From: Dyadobacter sp. CECT 9275
GTDB taxonomy: Bacteria > Bacteroidota > Bacteroidia > Cytophagales > Spirosomataceae
Reading direction: 5' to 3'
Assembly: GCF_907164905.1 (NCBI RefSeq)
Contig: NZ_CAJRAF010000002.1
Location: 2,728,001-2,792,000, forward strand
Length of the DNA stretch: 64,000 bases
Part shown: positions 54,891 through 63,988 of the stretch, piece after piece
Numbering within the stretch: position 1 is the stretch's first letter
Layout: each line of letters starts with the position of its first letter
Notes under the pieces: model-generated
Database searches by the model: none
What the model saw: the letters and a program-made list of their open reading frames with translations, nothing else
Told to the model about the DNA's origin: nothing
Translations under genes and position numbers: made by a program

Positions 54891-55448
54891 TTATTCTTTC
54901 CAGCCGATCACACAACGTTCATTCAGGAGTTTTTCAACGTTATGGTCGACCGTAAGACGGTTTTTCTCATTGTCAAAGTCATCGCGGTATCTTTCTTTCA
55001 GCTCTTTTCGTTTCATAGCTTCCAGGTATCTCCTTCCATCCTCCCGGGTTTCGAGCAACAGCGGCGGCACCTTGGTTGGCTTATCATCCTCCCCTTTTGC
55101 TACCATGGTCACGTAGGAGGTGTTGGTATGCCGCTGAATTCCGTTTCTGACGTTCTCCGCAACTACCCTTATCCCGATTACCAGAGAGGTACGTCCCACA
55201 TAGTTAACCGAAGCATGTAACGATACCAGATCTCCTACTTCAACAGGCTCAAGAAAATTAACCGTATCCACCGACACAGTAACGCAGTAATTACTGGCAT
55301 GGCGTGAAGCACATGCGTAAGCTACTTTATCAATCAATGAAAGTAATATTCCACCATGAATTTTCCCCCCGAAATTGGCATAGGACGGAATCATCAGTTC
55401 GGTGAGCGTGGTTTGGGAATATTTTACGGGGCGCGCCTCTAATTCCAT
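54891..55448 (-). CDS. Acyl-CoA thioesterase (YciA/BACH-like hotdog)
   Basis: A 185-residue hotdog protein: LMIPSYANFGGKIHGGILLSLIDKVAY carries the conserved Asn/Gly-His-Gly-Gly and Asp (split into two parts), and VGDLVSLHASVNYVGRTSLVIGI completes the fold. It hydrolyses acyl-CoA to the free acid and CoA, often broad in chain length. The C-terminal tail is charged and helical and longer than in YciA. It is cytoplasmic and comes seven bases before the DUF2141 gene. Confidence 0.9.
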   Translation of the reverse strand: MELEARPVKYSQTTLTELMIPSYANFGGKIHGGILLSLIDKVAYACASRHASNYCVTVSVDTVNFLEPVEVGDLVSLHASVNYVGRTSLVIGIRVVAENVRNGIQRHTNTSYVTMVAKGEDDKPTKVPPLLLETREDGRRYLEAMKRKELKERYRDDFDNEKNRLTVDHNVEKLLNERCVIGWKE

Positions 55449-55492
55449 TTAAAACAGTATATAAGTTATCTGTACGTAAATTTGCAGTAAAA

Positions 55493-56575
55493 CTATTTCA
55501 AAGAAACGGTTTTACCCTGGCTTGCGGATTGTTTGGCGGCTTCCAGTATCTGAACGACGGTAACATTAACCGGCAGACCATAAAGATCATTGGTACCCAG
55601 GGTTAATCTTCCGCTGACCACCTCAGCCAATACCGAGAACGGGTCGGTATAAGGCGCAGGACGGGGATCCAGTTTTATGGTCTCTTCAGGCGTTTTTTCC
55701 TGAAAACGTTGCCTCACAGTGGTTGCGTTAACTGCAACAGCATATCCTTTATTACCATAAACTTCCATGTCCTTCCTTCCAAACGACCAGTTCCAGGAAG
55801 CCTGAATGATACATTGCGCTTTGGGGTACTGCAAGACTATCGTTGCCTCGTCGTCCACCTTTTTGTAAATATCCGGTTTGTTCTGATGCGTTACGGCGGT
55901 TACCGTGAGGGGCTTTTCACCCTTTAATAACCAGGTCATCAGATTGGCCCCGTAACAGCCGAAATCATACAAAGCCCCGGCTCCGTTCTGTACCGGGTCG
56001 GTCAGGAAGGCAAAAAATTCATTGCTGGTGCCTATTTCCCGGGGCCCCTGGTGCCCGTCGTTTACCAATACCTTCCGGATATCGCCCAACTTGCCTTCTT
56101 TCACCAGATCGTTCACATACTGATTACTGGCGTACCAGGATGTTTCAAAATTGGTAAGTACCTGAACTTTATATTTCTCAGCGAGCTTCTGAATTTCCCT
56201 AGCATCTGCATAAGTGGTAGCCAATGGCTTTTCCACCATTACGTTTATCTTTTTGGGCGCACATGCCCTTACCACCGTAATGTGTTCATTGATGGGGCCA
56301 AATGCAGAAACGGCATCAGGTTTTGTCTGCTCAAGCATTTTTTCAAGATCTGTAAAAAACAGACTTTTATCCAGCTTGTACTTTTCTATAAATCGTTGGC
56401 GCAATACCGGATTTGTTTCATAAATCCCAACCAATTGAATATCTGTTTTTCCCTGACGGTTAAAAATCCAGCCTACATGCCCATGGCTCAGGCCCGCAAC
56501 CGCCACTCTTACAGGTTTTTGTGCTAAGGCTTCCAGCCCCAGAAAACAAATGAGCAACAACAGGTATCTTTTCAT
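55493..56575 (-). CDS. Exported Gfo/Idh/MocA-family oxidoreductase
   Basis: A 360-residue protein with an N-terminal hydrophobic stretch (LLLLICFLGLEALAQ) that resembles a signal peptide, then a Rossmann domain (VAVAGLSHGHVGWIF) and the EKPLATT active-site motif. The C-terminal dimer domain contains GAGALYDFGCYGANLM. It oxidises or reduces a sugar with NAD(P). Export of a nucleotide-dependent enzyme is odd unless the cofactor is bound tightly, as in the Tat-exported members of this family, but no twin-arginine motif is visible. The ceramidase-like gene lies immediately upstream. Confidence 0.88.
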   Translation of the reverse strand: MKRYLLLLICFLGLEALAQKPVRVAVAGLSHGHVGWIFNRQGKTDIQLVGIYETNPVLRQRFIEKYKLDKSLFFTDLEKMLEQTKPDAVSAFGPINEHITVVRACAPKKINVMVEKPLATTYADAREIQKLAEKYKVQVLTNFETSWYASNQYVNDLVKEGKLGDIRKVLVNDGHQGPREIGTSNEFFAFLTDPVQNGAGALYDFGCYGANLMTWLLKGEKPLTVTAVTHQNKPDIYKKVDDEATIVLQYPKAQCIIQASWNWSFGRKDMEVYGNKGYAVAVNATTVRQRFQEKTPEETIKLDPRPAPYTDPFSVLAEVVSGRLTLGTNDLYGLPVNVTVVQILEAAKQSASQGKTVSLK

Positions 56576-56577
56576 AA

Positions 56578-57930
56578 TTAAGATAGTTTATCTATAATAT
56601 CCTTGATAACTTCCTGGAAATAAGCGCCATTATAGGGCCCGTACCAACTCATCGTTTTGGTTTCGTACAGATCTCTGTCAAAGTACTGATCATTGGTGAT
56701 ATAACCCGTGTAACCGCCATTGAAACTGGTTATCATCAGATTCAGCCCTTTTGTTTTGGCATAACTATCCAGGCTTGCAACCAGCTCTCCCGAAAAGTCA
56801 CAGGGCATACCCACCATCAGGATATTACCAATCCTGACTGCTTTTACAAAAACCGGATATTCACCAAATGCCTTTTTAAAGGCCCAGGGCCTGAGGACAA
56901 GCCCCATGGTAAGCCTTGGTGAGGGCTCACGTAAGGGCAACGGAAGCGTAATGGATTGAATATTTGCCCTTTCATTCACCCTTTTCAAGGTGTCCCCGGC
57001 CAAAATTGACGTTTGCACGCCGTATGCCTGGTTTTTCATTTCATCAAAGTCGTCTGTACCTTTTTCAATCGGGCCCATGCTGCCTACGGCACCGGCCATA
57101 TACATGGCAAAGTTGTACCTGCCGTTTTCCAGGGAATCTACCAGCACACCCGGATAATCCCTTGAAAGCCGCATATTTTTTGAGTTAATCACCGTTGAAT
57201 GTGCTGCATAGGAGCTCAGTATAGCCTTTTCACCGTTGCGTCTGGTAACAATGAGGGAACGTATTTCAGGATCAACTTTCCCCTCTTCCCCCACAAGTCT
57301 ATTGTATATATCAGTGGTATCAATCGCTTCGCTGTAAGATATGTTTGCCGGTTCCAGCTTTTGCCTGGCCTTTACTATAGACTGAAAAATAGCGTCCGCC
57401 AGCCGGTCCACAGTTCCCTGGTCATACTTGCCAGAGAAGAAAAGGCCCGCAATTCCGGTTCCCCAACCGCCAACACTATTATGGCTATGCGTCGCTCCAA
57501 AATATACCTGATCAAACGGGATCTGTGATTTTGTAAGCCTTTCCTGCAGAATTTTGGTAACGGCCGGAGGTATTATCAGCAGATCCGCCGCCACAATGGC
57601 AACTTGCGTGAAACCATTGTCGATCACCATGGTACGTACATACACAGAGTCATGGATGGCTTCATATTGCTTGCCACGCCTGTTTCCGTAACCGGCCATT
57701 GGCGTGGGGGTGGCCGGTGTAATATTTACTTTTGCCCAGCCTATCTTTAACTCTCCCGTCACACCAGAGGTATCCGCCACCACCGTACTGATTTCCTTTT
57801 TCCATACTTTATAATAGTCCATTTCCTGATATGGCGTTTTGTCCATAGTAGTGATCAGACTGGCCAACAACAGGACGATCAGGAGCAATAAAACACCAAT
57901 TGCTTTCAGGAGGAATTTCAGGATTTTCAT
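56578..57930 (-). CDS. Neutral/alkaline ceramidase-like protein
   Basis: About 450 residues with an N-terminal membrane anchor (LLKAIGVLLLLIVLLLASLI). The neutral/alkaline non-lysosomal ceramidase N-terminal domain is shown by KIGWAKVNITPATPTPMAGYGNR, the metal loop GATHSHNSVGGWG and IVAADLLIIPPAV. It lacks the C-terminal domain of full-length ceramidases, so it is a short form. Its action on N-acyl sphingoid or sulfonolipids is inferred only. ATG 57930 avoids a leader that runs through the terminator at 58021. The Gfo/Idh gene follows two bases after its stop. Confidence 0.85.
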   Translation of the reverse strand: MKILKFLLKAIGVLLLLIVLLLASLITTMDKTPYQEMDYYKVWKKEISTVVADTSGVTGELKIGWAKVNITPATPTPMAGYGNRRGKQYEAIHDSVYVRTMVIDNGFTQVAIVAADLLIIPPAVTKILQERLTKSQIPFDQVYFGATHSHNSVGGWGTGIAGLFFSGKYDQGTVDRLADAIFQSIVKARQKLEPANISYSEAIDTTDIYNRLVGEEGKVDPEIRSLIVTRRNGEKAILSSYAAHSTVINSKNMRLSRDYPGVLVDSLENGRYNFAMYMAGAVGSMGPIEKGTDDFDEMKNQAYGVQTSILAGDTLKRVNERANIQSITLPLPLREPSPRLTMGLVLRPWAFKKAFGEYPVFVKAVRIGNILMVGMPCDFSGELVASLDSYAKTKGLNLMITSFNGGYTGYITNDQYFDRDLYETKTMSWYGPYNGAYFQEVIKDIIDKLS

Positions 57931-58020
57931 GTAATGTATAAAACAGGATGAGTCTGTAAATATAGACAGATAAAAGTATCGGAAGTAGGTTAAATTACTC
58001 GCCTTTGCACAAAACGCCCC

Positions 58021-58056
58021 AAAACCCGTGGCATGGCTTGGAGCCATGCCACGGGT
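58021..58056 (-). terminator. Strong terminator after the DUF58 gene
   Basis: Perfect 15-base arms ACCCGTGGCATGGCT (58024-58038) and AGCCATGCCACGGGT (58042-58056) with a three-base loop. Read on the minus strand, the hairpin is followed by TTTTGGGG and TTTTG. It lies 12 bases past the DUF58 stop and ends the MoxR operon. Confidence 0.85.
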
Positions 58057-58067
58057 CCCGCGTACTC

Positions 58068-59402
58068 TCAAATCACTCCTCTTGCTTTCAGCTCCAGATA
58101 TTTATTAATTGTATTTACAGAGAGTTGCTGCGGCGGAGTATATATGGCTTGGATGCCATACGTACGGAGTTCGGCCAGGATACGTTTTTTTTCATATTGA
58201 AATCTCCCCGCAATCGTTTTCAGGTACAACGCTTCCACATTCGCTGCCGGTTGAGAAACCAGCTCTTTTGTTTCTGTATTTTCAAAAAATATGACAACCA
58301 GCATATGATTCCGCGCCATTCTGCGCAGATAAGGCAGTTGGCGCTGCAACGCTTCCAGGGTTTCAAAATTGGTAAACAGCAAAAGCAAACTACGCTGACG
58401 GATATGGTACCTGACCGTACTGGCAAGTCTTTCAAAATCCGTTTCAGGGAAAATCGTTTTCTGGTGATACAGCACTTCCAGCAGTTTCTGCAACTGACCG
58501 CTACGCCGGTCGGCGGGTACCGTCTGTCCGATTTTATCAGCAAATGTGATCAGTCCGGCTTTGTCGTCTTTCATCAGAGCAATGTTACTTAGCACCAGGG
58601 CTGCATTGATTGCATAATCCAGCAAGGTGAGTCCATCAAAAGGAGACTGCATCACGCGCCCTTTGTCGATCAGACAATACACTGGCTGCTGGCGGCTGTC
58701 CTGGTACGAATTCACCATTACATCCCCTTGCCGGGCCGTAGCTTTCCAGTTCACTGCACGGGGATCGTCACCGAAAACATATCCCCTAACCTGATCAAAC
58801 TCCATGGATTGCCCCACCTGGCGGATACGCTTTACACCCACTTCGTTCAACCGGTTGGCAACCGCTAGTAACGAAAACTGCCGCATCTGAAGAAACGAAG
58901 GATATACCGGAACTACCTGATGCTGGTCAAAACGGTAGCGCCGCATGAGGAGCCTTAACGGAGAGGAAACAAAAACGTTGATTTTCCCAAAGTCATAGGT
59001 ACCCCGCTGTACAGGCCTTAATTCGTAATGGATCTGTTGCTGGGCACCTGGCGCCATCTTAGTCAGGAAAAGTACATCCCGGCGCTGAAACTGGTGCGGA
59101 ATTTCATCCACCACCTCTATATTGATTTTGAAAGCATAATTGTTTTCCAGAAATATCGTCACCGGATTATCGTCTCCATTTGACAATCTTTCTGGAACGT
59201 GACGCCTCGCAAAGATCCCTTGCCGGATTCTGAACAAAATGTAAATATCCGCAGCTGTGAATACCAGGCCGAGTATTAAGGCAATATTCATCAGCGGCCA
59301 TAATACCGGAAAAATATAGGCCCACACATATCCCACAACCAGCACGATCAGCACGACCCAGAAGTTGCGGGAAAAATAAAGAGCGCTGAGAAAATTTTTC
59401 AA
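58068..59402 (-). CDS. DUF58 protein of the MoxR operon
   Basis: A 444-residue protein with two membrane segments near the N-terminus and a DUF58/vWA-like cytoplasmic domain. The signature GDDPRAVNWKATAR is visible, followed by vWA-like DKGRVMQSPF. In MoxR clusters the DUF58 protein is the usual partner of the ATPase. Their role is linked to cell envelope maintenance and stress, with the mechanism unclear. It is the last gene of the operon, 53 bases after moxR, and ends in the hairpin at 58021. Confidence 0.92.
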   Translation of the reverse strand: MKNFLSALYFSRNFWVVLIVLVVGYVWAYIFPVLWPLMNIALILGLVFTAADIYILFRIRQGIFARRHVPERLSNGDDNPVTIFLENNYAFKINIEVVDEIPHQFQRRDVLFLTKMAPGAQQQIHYELRPVQRGTYDFGKINVFVSSPLRLLMRRYRFDQHQVVPVYPSFLQMRQFSLLAVANRLNEVGVKRIRQVGQSMEFDQVRGYVFGDDPRAVNWKATARQGDVMVNSYQDSRQQPVYCLIDKGRVMQSPFDGLTLLDYAINAALVLSNIALMKDDKAGLITFADKIGQTVPADRRSGQLQKLLEVLYHQKTIFPETDFERLASTVRYHIRQRSLLLLFTNFETLEALQRQLPYLRRMARNHMLVVIFFENTETKELVSQPAANVEALYLKTIAGRFQYEKKRILAELRTYGIQAIYTPPQQLSVNTINKYLELKARGVI

Positions 59403-59455
59403 ACCGGCATCAAAAATTATTTAAATCAATTAATTCCTTATTATAGAATCCTTTA

Positions 59456-60427
59456 TCAGCGTGGCACCTCAACCTTTTCCAGTATCTGCTTAATGATATC
59501 ATCAGGCGTGGAACCTTCCATCTCTCGTTCCGGAGTAAGCATGATGCGGTGCCTCAATACTGGATAAGCCAATTCCTGCACGTCTTCAGGTATGATAAAA
59601 TCCCGGCCCCGGAGCGCGGCAACAGCTTTGCAGCTTTTCAGCAAAGCAACCGAAGCGCGCGGAGAAGCCCCCAGGAATACTGCCGGATTGGCTCTCGTCT
59701 TCCCGACGATCGTCACGATATAGTCCATCAGCTTTTCCTCCACATGAACGGCCAGCACCTTCTCTCTGAGGGCCGCAAGCGTCGCACGGTTCAGGACGGG
59801 GATGATCTGATCCAACGCATCATTCAACTGCTTGCGGTGATGATGCCCCTTTAATACCTCCATTTCCTCCGCTGCCGACGGATAGCCAATATTCAGTTTG
59901 AAAAGAAACCGGTCCAGCTGTGCTTCGGGAAGGCGGTAGGTACCTTCATGTTCTACCGGATTTTGTGTAGCGATGATCAGGAACGGCTCGCCCAGCAGAT
60001 AGGTAACGCCATCCACCGTCACCTGGCGCTCTTCCATTACCTCAAAAAGAGCCGATTGCGTTTTCGCAGGAGCCCGGTTCACCTCGTCAACCAGTACCAC
60101 ATTGGCAAATATGGGCCCTCTTTTGAACTCGAATTTTGAACTCTGTAAATGAAAAAGGGACGTACCCAGCACATCAGACGGCATGAGGTCCGGTGTGAAC
60201 TGAATCCTGCCAAAATCTACATCCAACGTACGCGACAAGGATTTAGCAAGCAGTGTTTTGGCCACACCGGGTACGCCTTCGAGCAGGACATGCCCATCTG
60301 CCAGCATTGCTGCCATCATATAGTCGAGCGTCTCCTGCTGACCAATCACCACCTTCCCTACCTCTTCCCTGATCCTGGATATGGCTTCGTTTAAATCGTC
60401 CAGTTCAATTCTGCTGGTAAAATCCAT
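59456..60427 (-). CDS. MoxR-family AAA ATPase
   Basis: A 323-residue AAA+ ATPase of the MoxR type. Walker A is EGVPGVAKTLL, Walker B is VLVDEVNRAPAKTQ, followed by the MoxR-typical ATQNPVEHEGTYRLPEAQLDRF (in two parts) and the sensor-2 Arg in GASPRASVAL. It works as a chaperone-like motor with the adjacent DUF58 and vWA proteins. It lies 33 bases after the DUF4350 gene. No membrane segment. Confidence 0.95.
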   Translation of the reverse strand: MDFTSRIELDDLNEAISRIREEVGKVVIGQQETLDYMMAAMLADGHVLLEGVPGVAKTLLAKSLSRTLDVDFGRIQFTPDLMPSDVLGTSLFHLQSSKFEFKRGPIFANVVLVDEVNRAPAKTQSALFEVMEERQVTVDGVTYLLGEPFLIIATQNPVEHEGTYRLPEAQLDRFLFKLNIGYPSAAEEMEVLKGHHHRKQLNDALDQIIPVLNRATLAALREKVLAVHVEEKLMDYIVTIVGKTRANPAVFLGASPRASVALLKSCKAVAALRGRDFIIPEDVQELAYPVLRHRIMLTPEREMEGSTPDDIIKQILEKVEVPR

Positions 60428-60460
60428 TTTCTCTTTATTAAAATCCTGATAATCTTTTTC

Positions 60461-61660
60461 CTAATATCCTTTGCTAATTCTTTCATAGAACTTTTCCAGC
60501 TTTTGGTTTAAATCCATAAGCCTTGTTGCGTTCCAGGGATTGAAATCTTCTGTTTCCAAGGCAAGCGTAAGGTCTTTCAGTTCGCTTTCGTCAATACCAC
60601 TGCGCATCTTCAACTCCTGGATCAGTTCGTGATCCGTCATGTTTTGAGGATTAATCCCGAAACGTTCCCACACGAACATCTGAAATTGAAAAACCAGCTT
60701 TTGAGCCAGGTTATGATGGTTTCCTTTTTTGTAATACATATTCCCGATGGTTTTAACAAACTCTAGGGAAATATTCACAGGCGGATTGATCACCGGAATA
60801 ATTCGCTGTTTTCTTTTTCCGGCAAAAATCATGTACAGCATCAAGCCGATTATGGTAAGGATATATGCCATTTTCAAAGCGGGCTGGCTGACGATATACC
60901 TGAATACCGAACTTTCGTTTTCAAACCTTCCCTGTTTCAGATATTCATCCCAGAGTACAGGCTGCTCGGGTAAATAGGACAACGCAGCAAAGGCATGTTT
61001 CCCAAGTTTCTTGTCCAGCACATAATAGTTCGTAAATGCCAGGGGAAGATTGTGCAGGTAAAAATAGCCCTTCCCATAGCCTACGCGGACAAAAACGGGA
61101 TCATGTTTTTCATTTTCCGCCAAAAGGGTTATCCTTCCACGCCTGATGACCTTCAGGTAATTGGTACCGTCATCTTTTAAGAAAAGGTATCCCTTCGGGT
61201 CCTTCAATACCGGATTGACGAAGTTTACAACTTTGGCAGTATCCTTCTTCAGTGTTGGCTCATATGTTTTCGCCTCCAGGCCCAGAACCTGCATCAGGGA
61301 ATCTTCGAAATAGTAAGCCGAAATAAAAACCGTATTCCCGTCTGCTACGTATTTCAATAGCCTGTTCTGATCGTTTATGTCAATCGTAAAACGGTCAATG
61401 ATAAAGAGATAAGTACTCCTCTCACTTGAAACACTATCGGCCAGCTGGTTGTAGGGCGGTAGCCTTACACTTTCCAAAGTTTTGTTCCTCGTCAGTGACG
61501 GCAGCAGTTTATACAGTACCTCCGTACCAAACGGAATTTTATCCTCATTAGAGTAGGTATCGCTCCAGTCAACCGGCTTGGGACGGTAATATTCAAAGAA
61601 GGCATATCCCAGAATGAGGGTAATCAGAGCTATTCCATAACGATCCGGCTTCCATCTCAT
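60461..61660 (-). CDS. DUF4350-family membrane protein
   Basis: A 399-residue protein with one membrane segment near the N-terminus (IALITLILGYAFFEY) and another near residue 270 (AYILTIIGLMLYMIF). The extracytoplasmic part between them fits DUF4350 (EVLYKLLPSLTRNKTLESV; TYLFIIDRF). A short cytoplasmic tail follows. The gene overlaps the DUF4129 stop by four bases (ATGA). It is a regular member of the Bacteroidota MoxR operon, with no known activity. Confidence 0.85.
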   Translation of the reverse strand: MRWKPDRYGIALITLILGYAFFEYYRPKPVDWSDTYSNEDKIPFGTEVLYKLLPSLTRNKTLESVRLPPYNQLADSVSSERSTYLFIIDRFTIDINDQNRLLKYVADGNTVFISAYYFEDSLMQVLGLEAKTYEPTLKKDTAKVVNFVNPVLKDPKGYLFLKDDGTNYLKVIRRGRITLLAENEKHDPVFVRVGYGKGYFYLHNLPLAFTNYYVLDKKLGKHAFAALSYLPEQPVLWDEYLKQGRFENESSVFRYIVSQPALKMAYILTIIGLMLYMIFAGKRKQRIIPVINPPVNISLEFVKTIGNMYYKKGNHHNLAQKLVFQFQMFVWERFGINPQNMTDHELIQELKMRSGIDESELKDLTLALETEDFNPWNATRLMDLNQKLEKFYERISKGY

Positions 61661-62418
61661 CTGCGGTTAAGTTTATCCTGAATGGCTGTGGAGAACGATT
61701 TCATTTCCAGGAATGCCGACTCATTGATCTGGAAGTCGCCATACCACACAAATTCAAAAAAGCGGGTGAGCCGCACAAAATCATCTCTGAAAGGCTGGCC
61801 TGTAAGTTCCTGTACGTAAGTCTGGTTGGTACGGTTAGGACTCCAGTGTATCAGCTGCCTGTTGGCCAGAAATTTAAGAGTTTTAAGATACTGCAGCCTT
61901 ATTGCCAGTCGGAAATCATGCGCCGACAGGGCTTTGAGTATGGCATCTTCGAAATCAATTTCATGGATATTCTCGTGCCCAACGGTATAATCCGTTGGCT
62001 CTGTGGTGCGGGATGCCGGAAAGATAAAGTTCAGCGCTTTTGTTTTATACAGAAAAAACAAAACCAATCCTGCCACCACCGCCATGATTACATACTGCCA
62101 GAAGTTCTGATAGGATTTCCCTTGAAAGAAACTATTGATTTTTTGCAATGCCCAGTCTATCCAGCGTAAAAAAGGATTTTCCGGCGGCGGGGATACATCT
62201 TCGTAATTATAATCCGAATCGTTTCTGAAATCTTCGATCAATGCCGGTTCAGGGCGCCAGACGTTTACCTTTGCCTGATCTTGGGGTATTGCTATAACCG
62301 AATCCTTCTGTGCCAGAACCGTTAACGGCCAGCATAAAACCACCCCCTGGCCTATTAGCAGCCAAATGGCGCGTATCCATGCTGTATAAATATCTTTCCT
62401 GCAGCTGACTTGGTTCAT
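61657..62418 (-). CDS. DUF4129-domain membrane protein
   Basis: A 253-residue protein with an N-terminal hydrophobic signal, an acidic Pro-rich segment, one membrane span (YVIMAVVAGLVLFFLY) and a C-terminal DUF4129 domain (LSAHDFRLAIRLQYLKTLKFL; TRFFEFVWYGDFQ). DUF4129 resembles a small helical module found beside transglutaminases and MoxR proteins. It overlaps the DUF4350 gene by ATGA and follows the membrane protein at 62439 by 20 bases. The function is unknown. Confidence 0.87.
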   Translation of the reverse strand: MNQVSCRKDIYTAWIRAIWLLIGQGVVLCWPLTVLAQKDSVIAIPQDQAKVNVWRPEPALIEDFRNDSDYNYEDVSPPPENPFLRWIDWALQKINSFFQGKSYQNFWQYVIMAVVAGLVLFFLYKTKALNFIFPASRTTEPTDYTVGHENIHEIDFEDAILKALSAHDFRLAIRLQYLKTLKFLANRQLIHWSPNRTNQTYVQELTGQPFRDDFVRLTRFFEFVWYGDFQINESAFLEMKSFSTAIQDKLNRR

Positions 62419-62438
62419 TTCCCTTTTTCTTCTAAGTT

Positions 62439-63299
62439 TTAAAAATGATCAGGATTACCCAGTTGCTCAACATCTGCCCATAAACCGGTACGATCTACTT
62501 TTTCCACCAGATTAAAATATTGAAAACCGAGTGATATCCATATCAAGCCCTGCACAAGTGTAGAACCAACAATGGAAAGTACCGAGGAGAAAACCATGAT
62601 CGGTTTCAAACTGGCGAGTTCTCCGCTCAACCCCAGGGTGTTGAGCATTGTTACGATATAGAGCGGGATCTGAAAAACAAAGGACAGGACTGCACTCACG
62701 ACTGACATTACAAGTAAAAGCCCGAAAGTGGCCCACCAGTCGGTTTTTACGAGCGCATAACTCCTTTTGAGCGCATCCGTTGCTGATAATCCTTCCCGGA
62801 TAATACCAAAAAGAAAGAGCTGCAGACAAACCGCTACATAAATACCCGGCAGCACCAATACCAATGTTGCCAGAATTGTGAGTAAGAACGATACAACTGC
62901 CGCCGTCAGACCAGTGACCAGGTTTTCGGCGATTTTCTGCCAAACCATAGCCGGAGTGATTGTATACTCTCCTTTTTCATACAGCGTGATATAGGCCACT
63001 ACCACAGAAAATGACAGAAAAGAAGTAAGCATCGAAAAAACCAAGACAATCAGATAACCGGTGGAAAAGTAGAGTGTAAAATTTTCTCTCATCCCCATAC
63101 TCCTGGGCAGATCCAGCATATTGGATTGAAACACACCCTGGGCAACACCCGAGAGCAAAGCCGAAGGCCCGGCAATAAAGGCAAGCGCAGCTAACAGAGG
63201 CTTAAAATTTTGTCTGGCAAAATCAAAAGTAGTGTTAATCTTTTTACCAAAGTCGCGTTGCTGAAGAAGTTTGATCTGTGGTGTAATCATGATTTTCAA
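62439..63299 (-). CDS. Multi-pass membrane protein of the MoxR operon
   Basis: A 286-residue membrane protein with about six hydrophobic segments (for example FIAGPSALLSGVA, SMLTSFLSFSVVVAYITL, TILATLVLVLPGIYVAV). The pattern resembles glycerophosphoryl diester phosphodiesterase membrane domains (GPDPase-type) but I do not claim homology. It overlaps the SpoIIM-like gene by four bases (ATGA). In related genomes a similar gene sits at the same place in this operon. Function unknown. Confidence 0.75.
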   Translation of the reverse strand: MKIMITPQIKLLQQRDFGKKINTTFDFARQNFKPLLAALAFIAGPSALLSGVAQGVFQSNMLDLPRSMGMRENFTLYFSTGYLIVLVFSMLTSFLSFSVVVAYITLYEKGEYTITPAMVWQKIAENLVTGLTAAVVSFLLTILATLVLVLPGIYVAVCLQLFLFGIIREGLSATDALKRSYALVKTDWWATFGLLLVMSVVSAVLSFVFQIPLYIVTMLNTLGLSGELASLKPIMVFSSVLSIVGSTLVQGLIWISLGFQYFNLVEKVDRTGLWADVEQLGNPDHF

Positions 63300-63988
63300 G
63301 ATATTTGACGATCAGTATGAAATAATCTCCAGGGGTAAATCAGGAAATACCATAGTACAAACGTGGCCGACAAGCCGATGATCAGCAAACTTGCCCACAC
63401 CGGCATGGTGAGCCTGGTTACAAAGCTTTCGAGAAACCCGGCGGTGATGAAAACCGGCACGAGCCCTATTACCATTTTTAAGCCTGTTTTGGCCCCTGTT
63501 CTAAAAGACTGCAGCCTGCCAAATGTACCCGGAAACAATACGCTGTTACCCATATACATTCCCGCTGCGCCCGCCACCACAATGGCAGATATTTCCAGTG
63601 TGCCATGAATCCAGATTTTTAATACCGATTCCAGTAATAAGCCTTTTTCATAGAAAAAGTATTGGAAAGCGCCCAGCATAATCCCGTTCTGTAGCAGCAT
63701 GTACCAGGTCCCGGCAGAGAAAACAACTCCCATCACAAAAGCTGCAAATGAAACCTTAATGTTGTTCACGGTAATCCCCAGAAACATATCCGCCTGAGAC
63801 TGTGACTTATAAATAGCCAGCGGATCCCCCTTCCTGATATTTTCCAGCGTGGTATTCACGTAACTGTCGCCCAGGATTAGCCGGACAAACGTCTGATCCT
63901 TCGAGGCAGACAAAGCTCCTATCAAACCGGCAACAAAGAAAACCAAAAAAGCGTACAGCAGATATTTCCTTGCCTTGAAATAAATCAT
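63296..63988 (-). CDS. Stage II sporulation protein M-like (SpoIIM/DUF95) membrane protein
   Basis: A 230-residue protein with about five membrane segments. The N-terminal part (FVAGLIGALSAS) and the signature GTWYMLLQNGIMLGAFQYFF, then LKIWIHGTLEISAIVVAGAAGM, fit the SpoIIM family found in MoxR operons of non-sporulating bacteria. It starts 12 bases from the window edge; the operon probably continues upstream, often with an RDD gene. The ATGA overlap with the next gene indicates coupled translation. Confidence 0.88.
   Translation of the reverse strand: MIYFKARKYLLYAFLVFFVAGLIGALSASKDQTFVRLILGDSYVNTTLENIRKGDPLAIYKSQSQADMFLGITVNNIKVSFAAFVMGVVFSAGTWYMLLQNGIMLGAFQYFFYEKGLLLESVLKIWIHGTLEISAIVVAGAAGMYMGNSVLFPGTFGRLQSFRTGAKTGLKMVIGLVPVFITAGFLESFVTRLTMPVWASLLIIGLSATFVLWYFLIYPWRLFHTDRQIS

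Noticed and set aside
58005..58592. 195-codon plus-strand frame over the MoxR operon end
   Set aside because: It passes through the perfect terminator hairpin at 58024-58056 and is antisense to the DUF58 gene.
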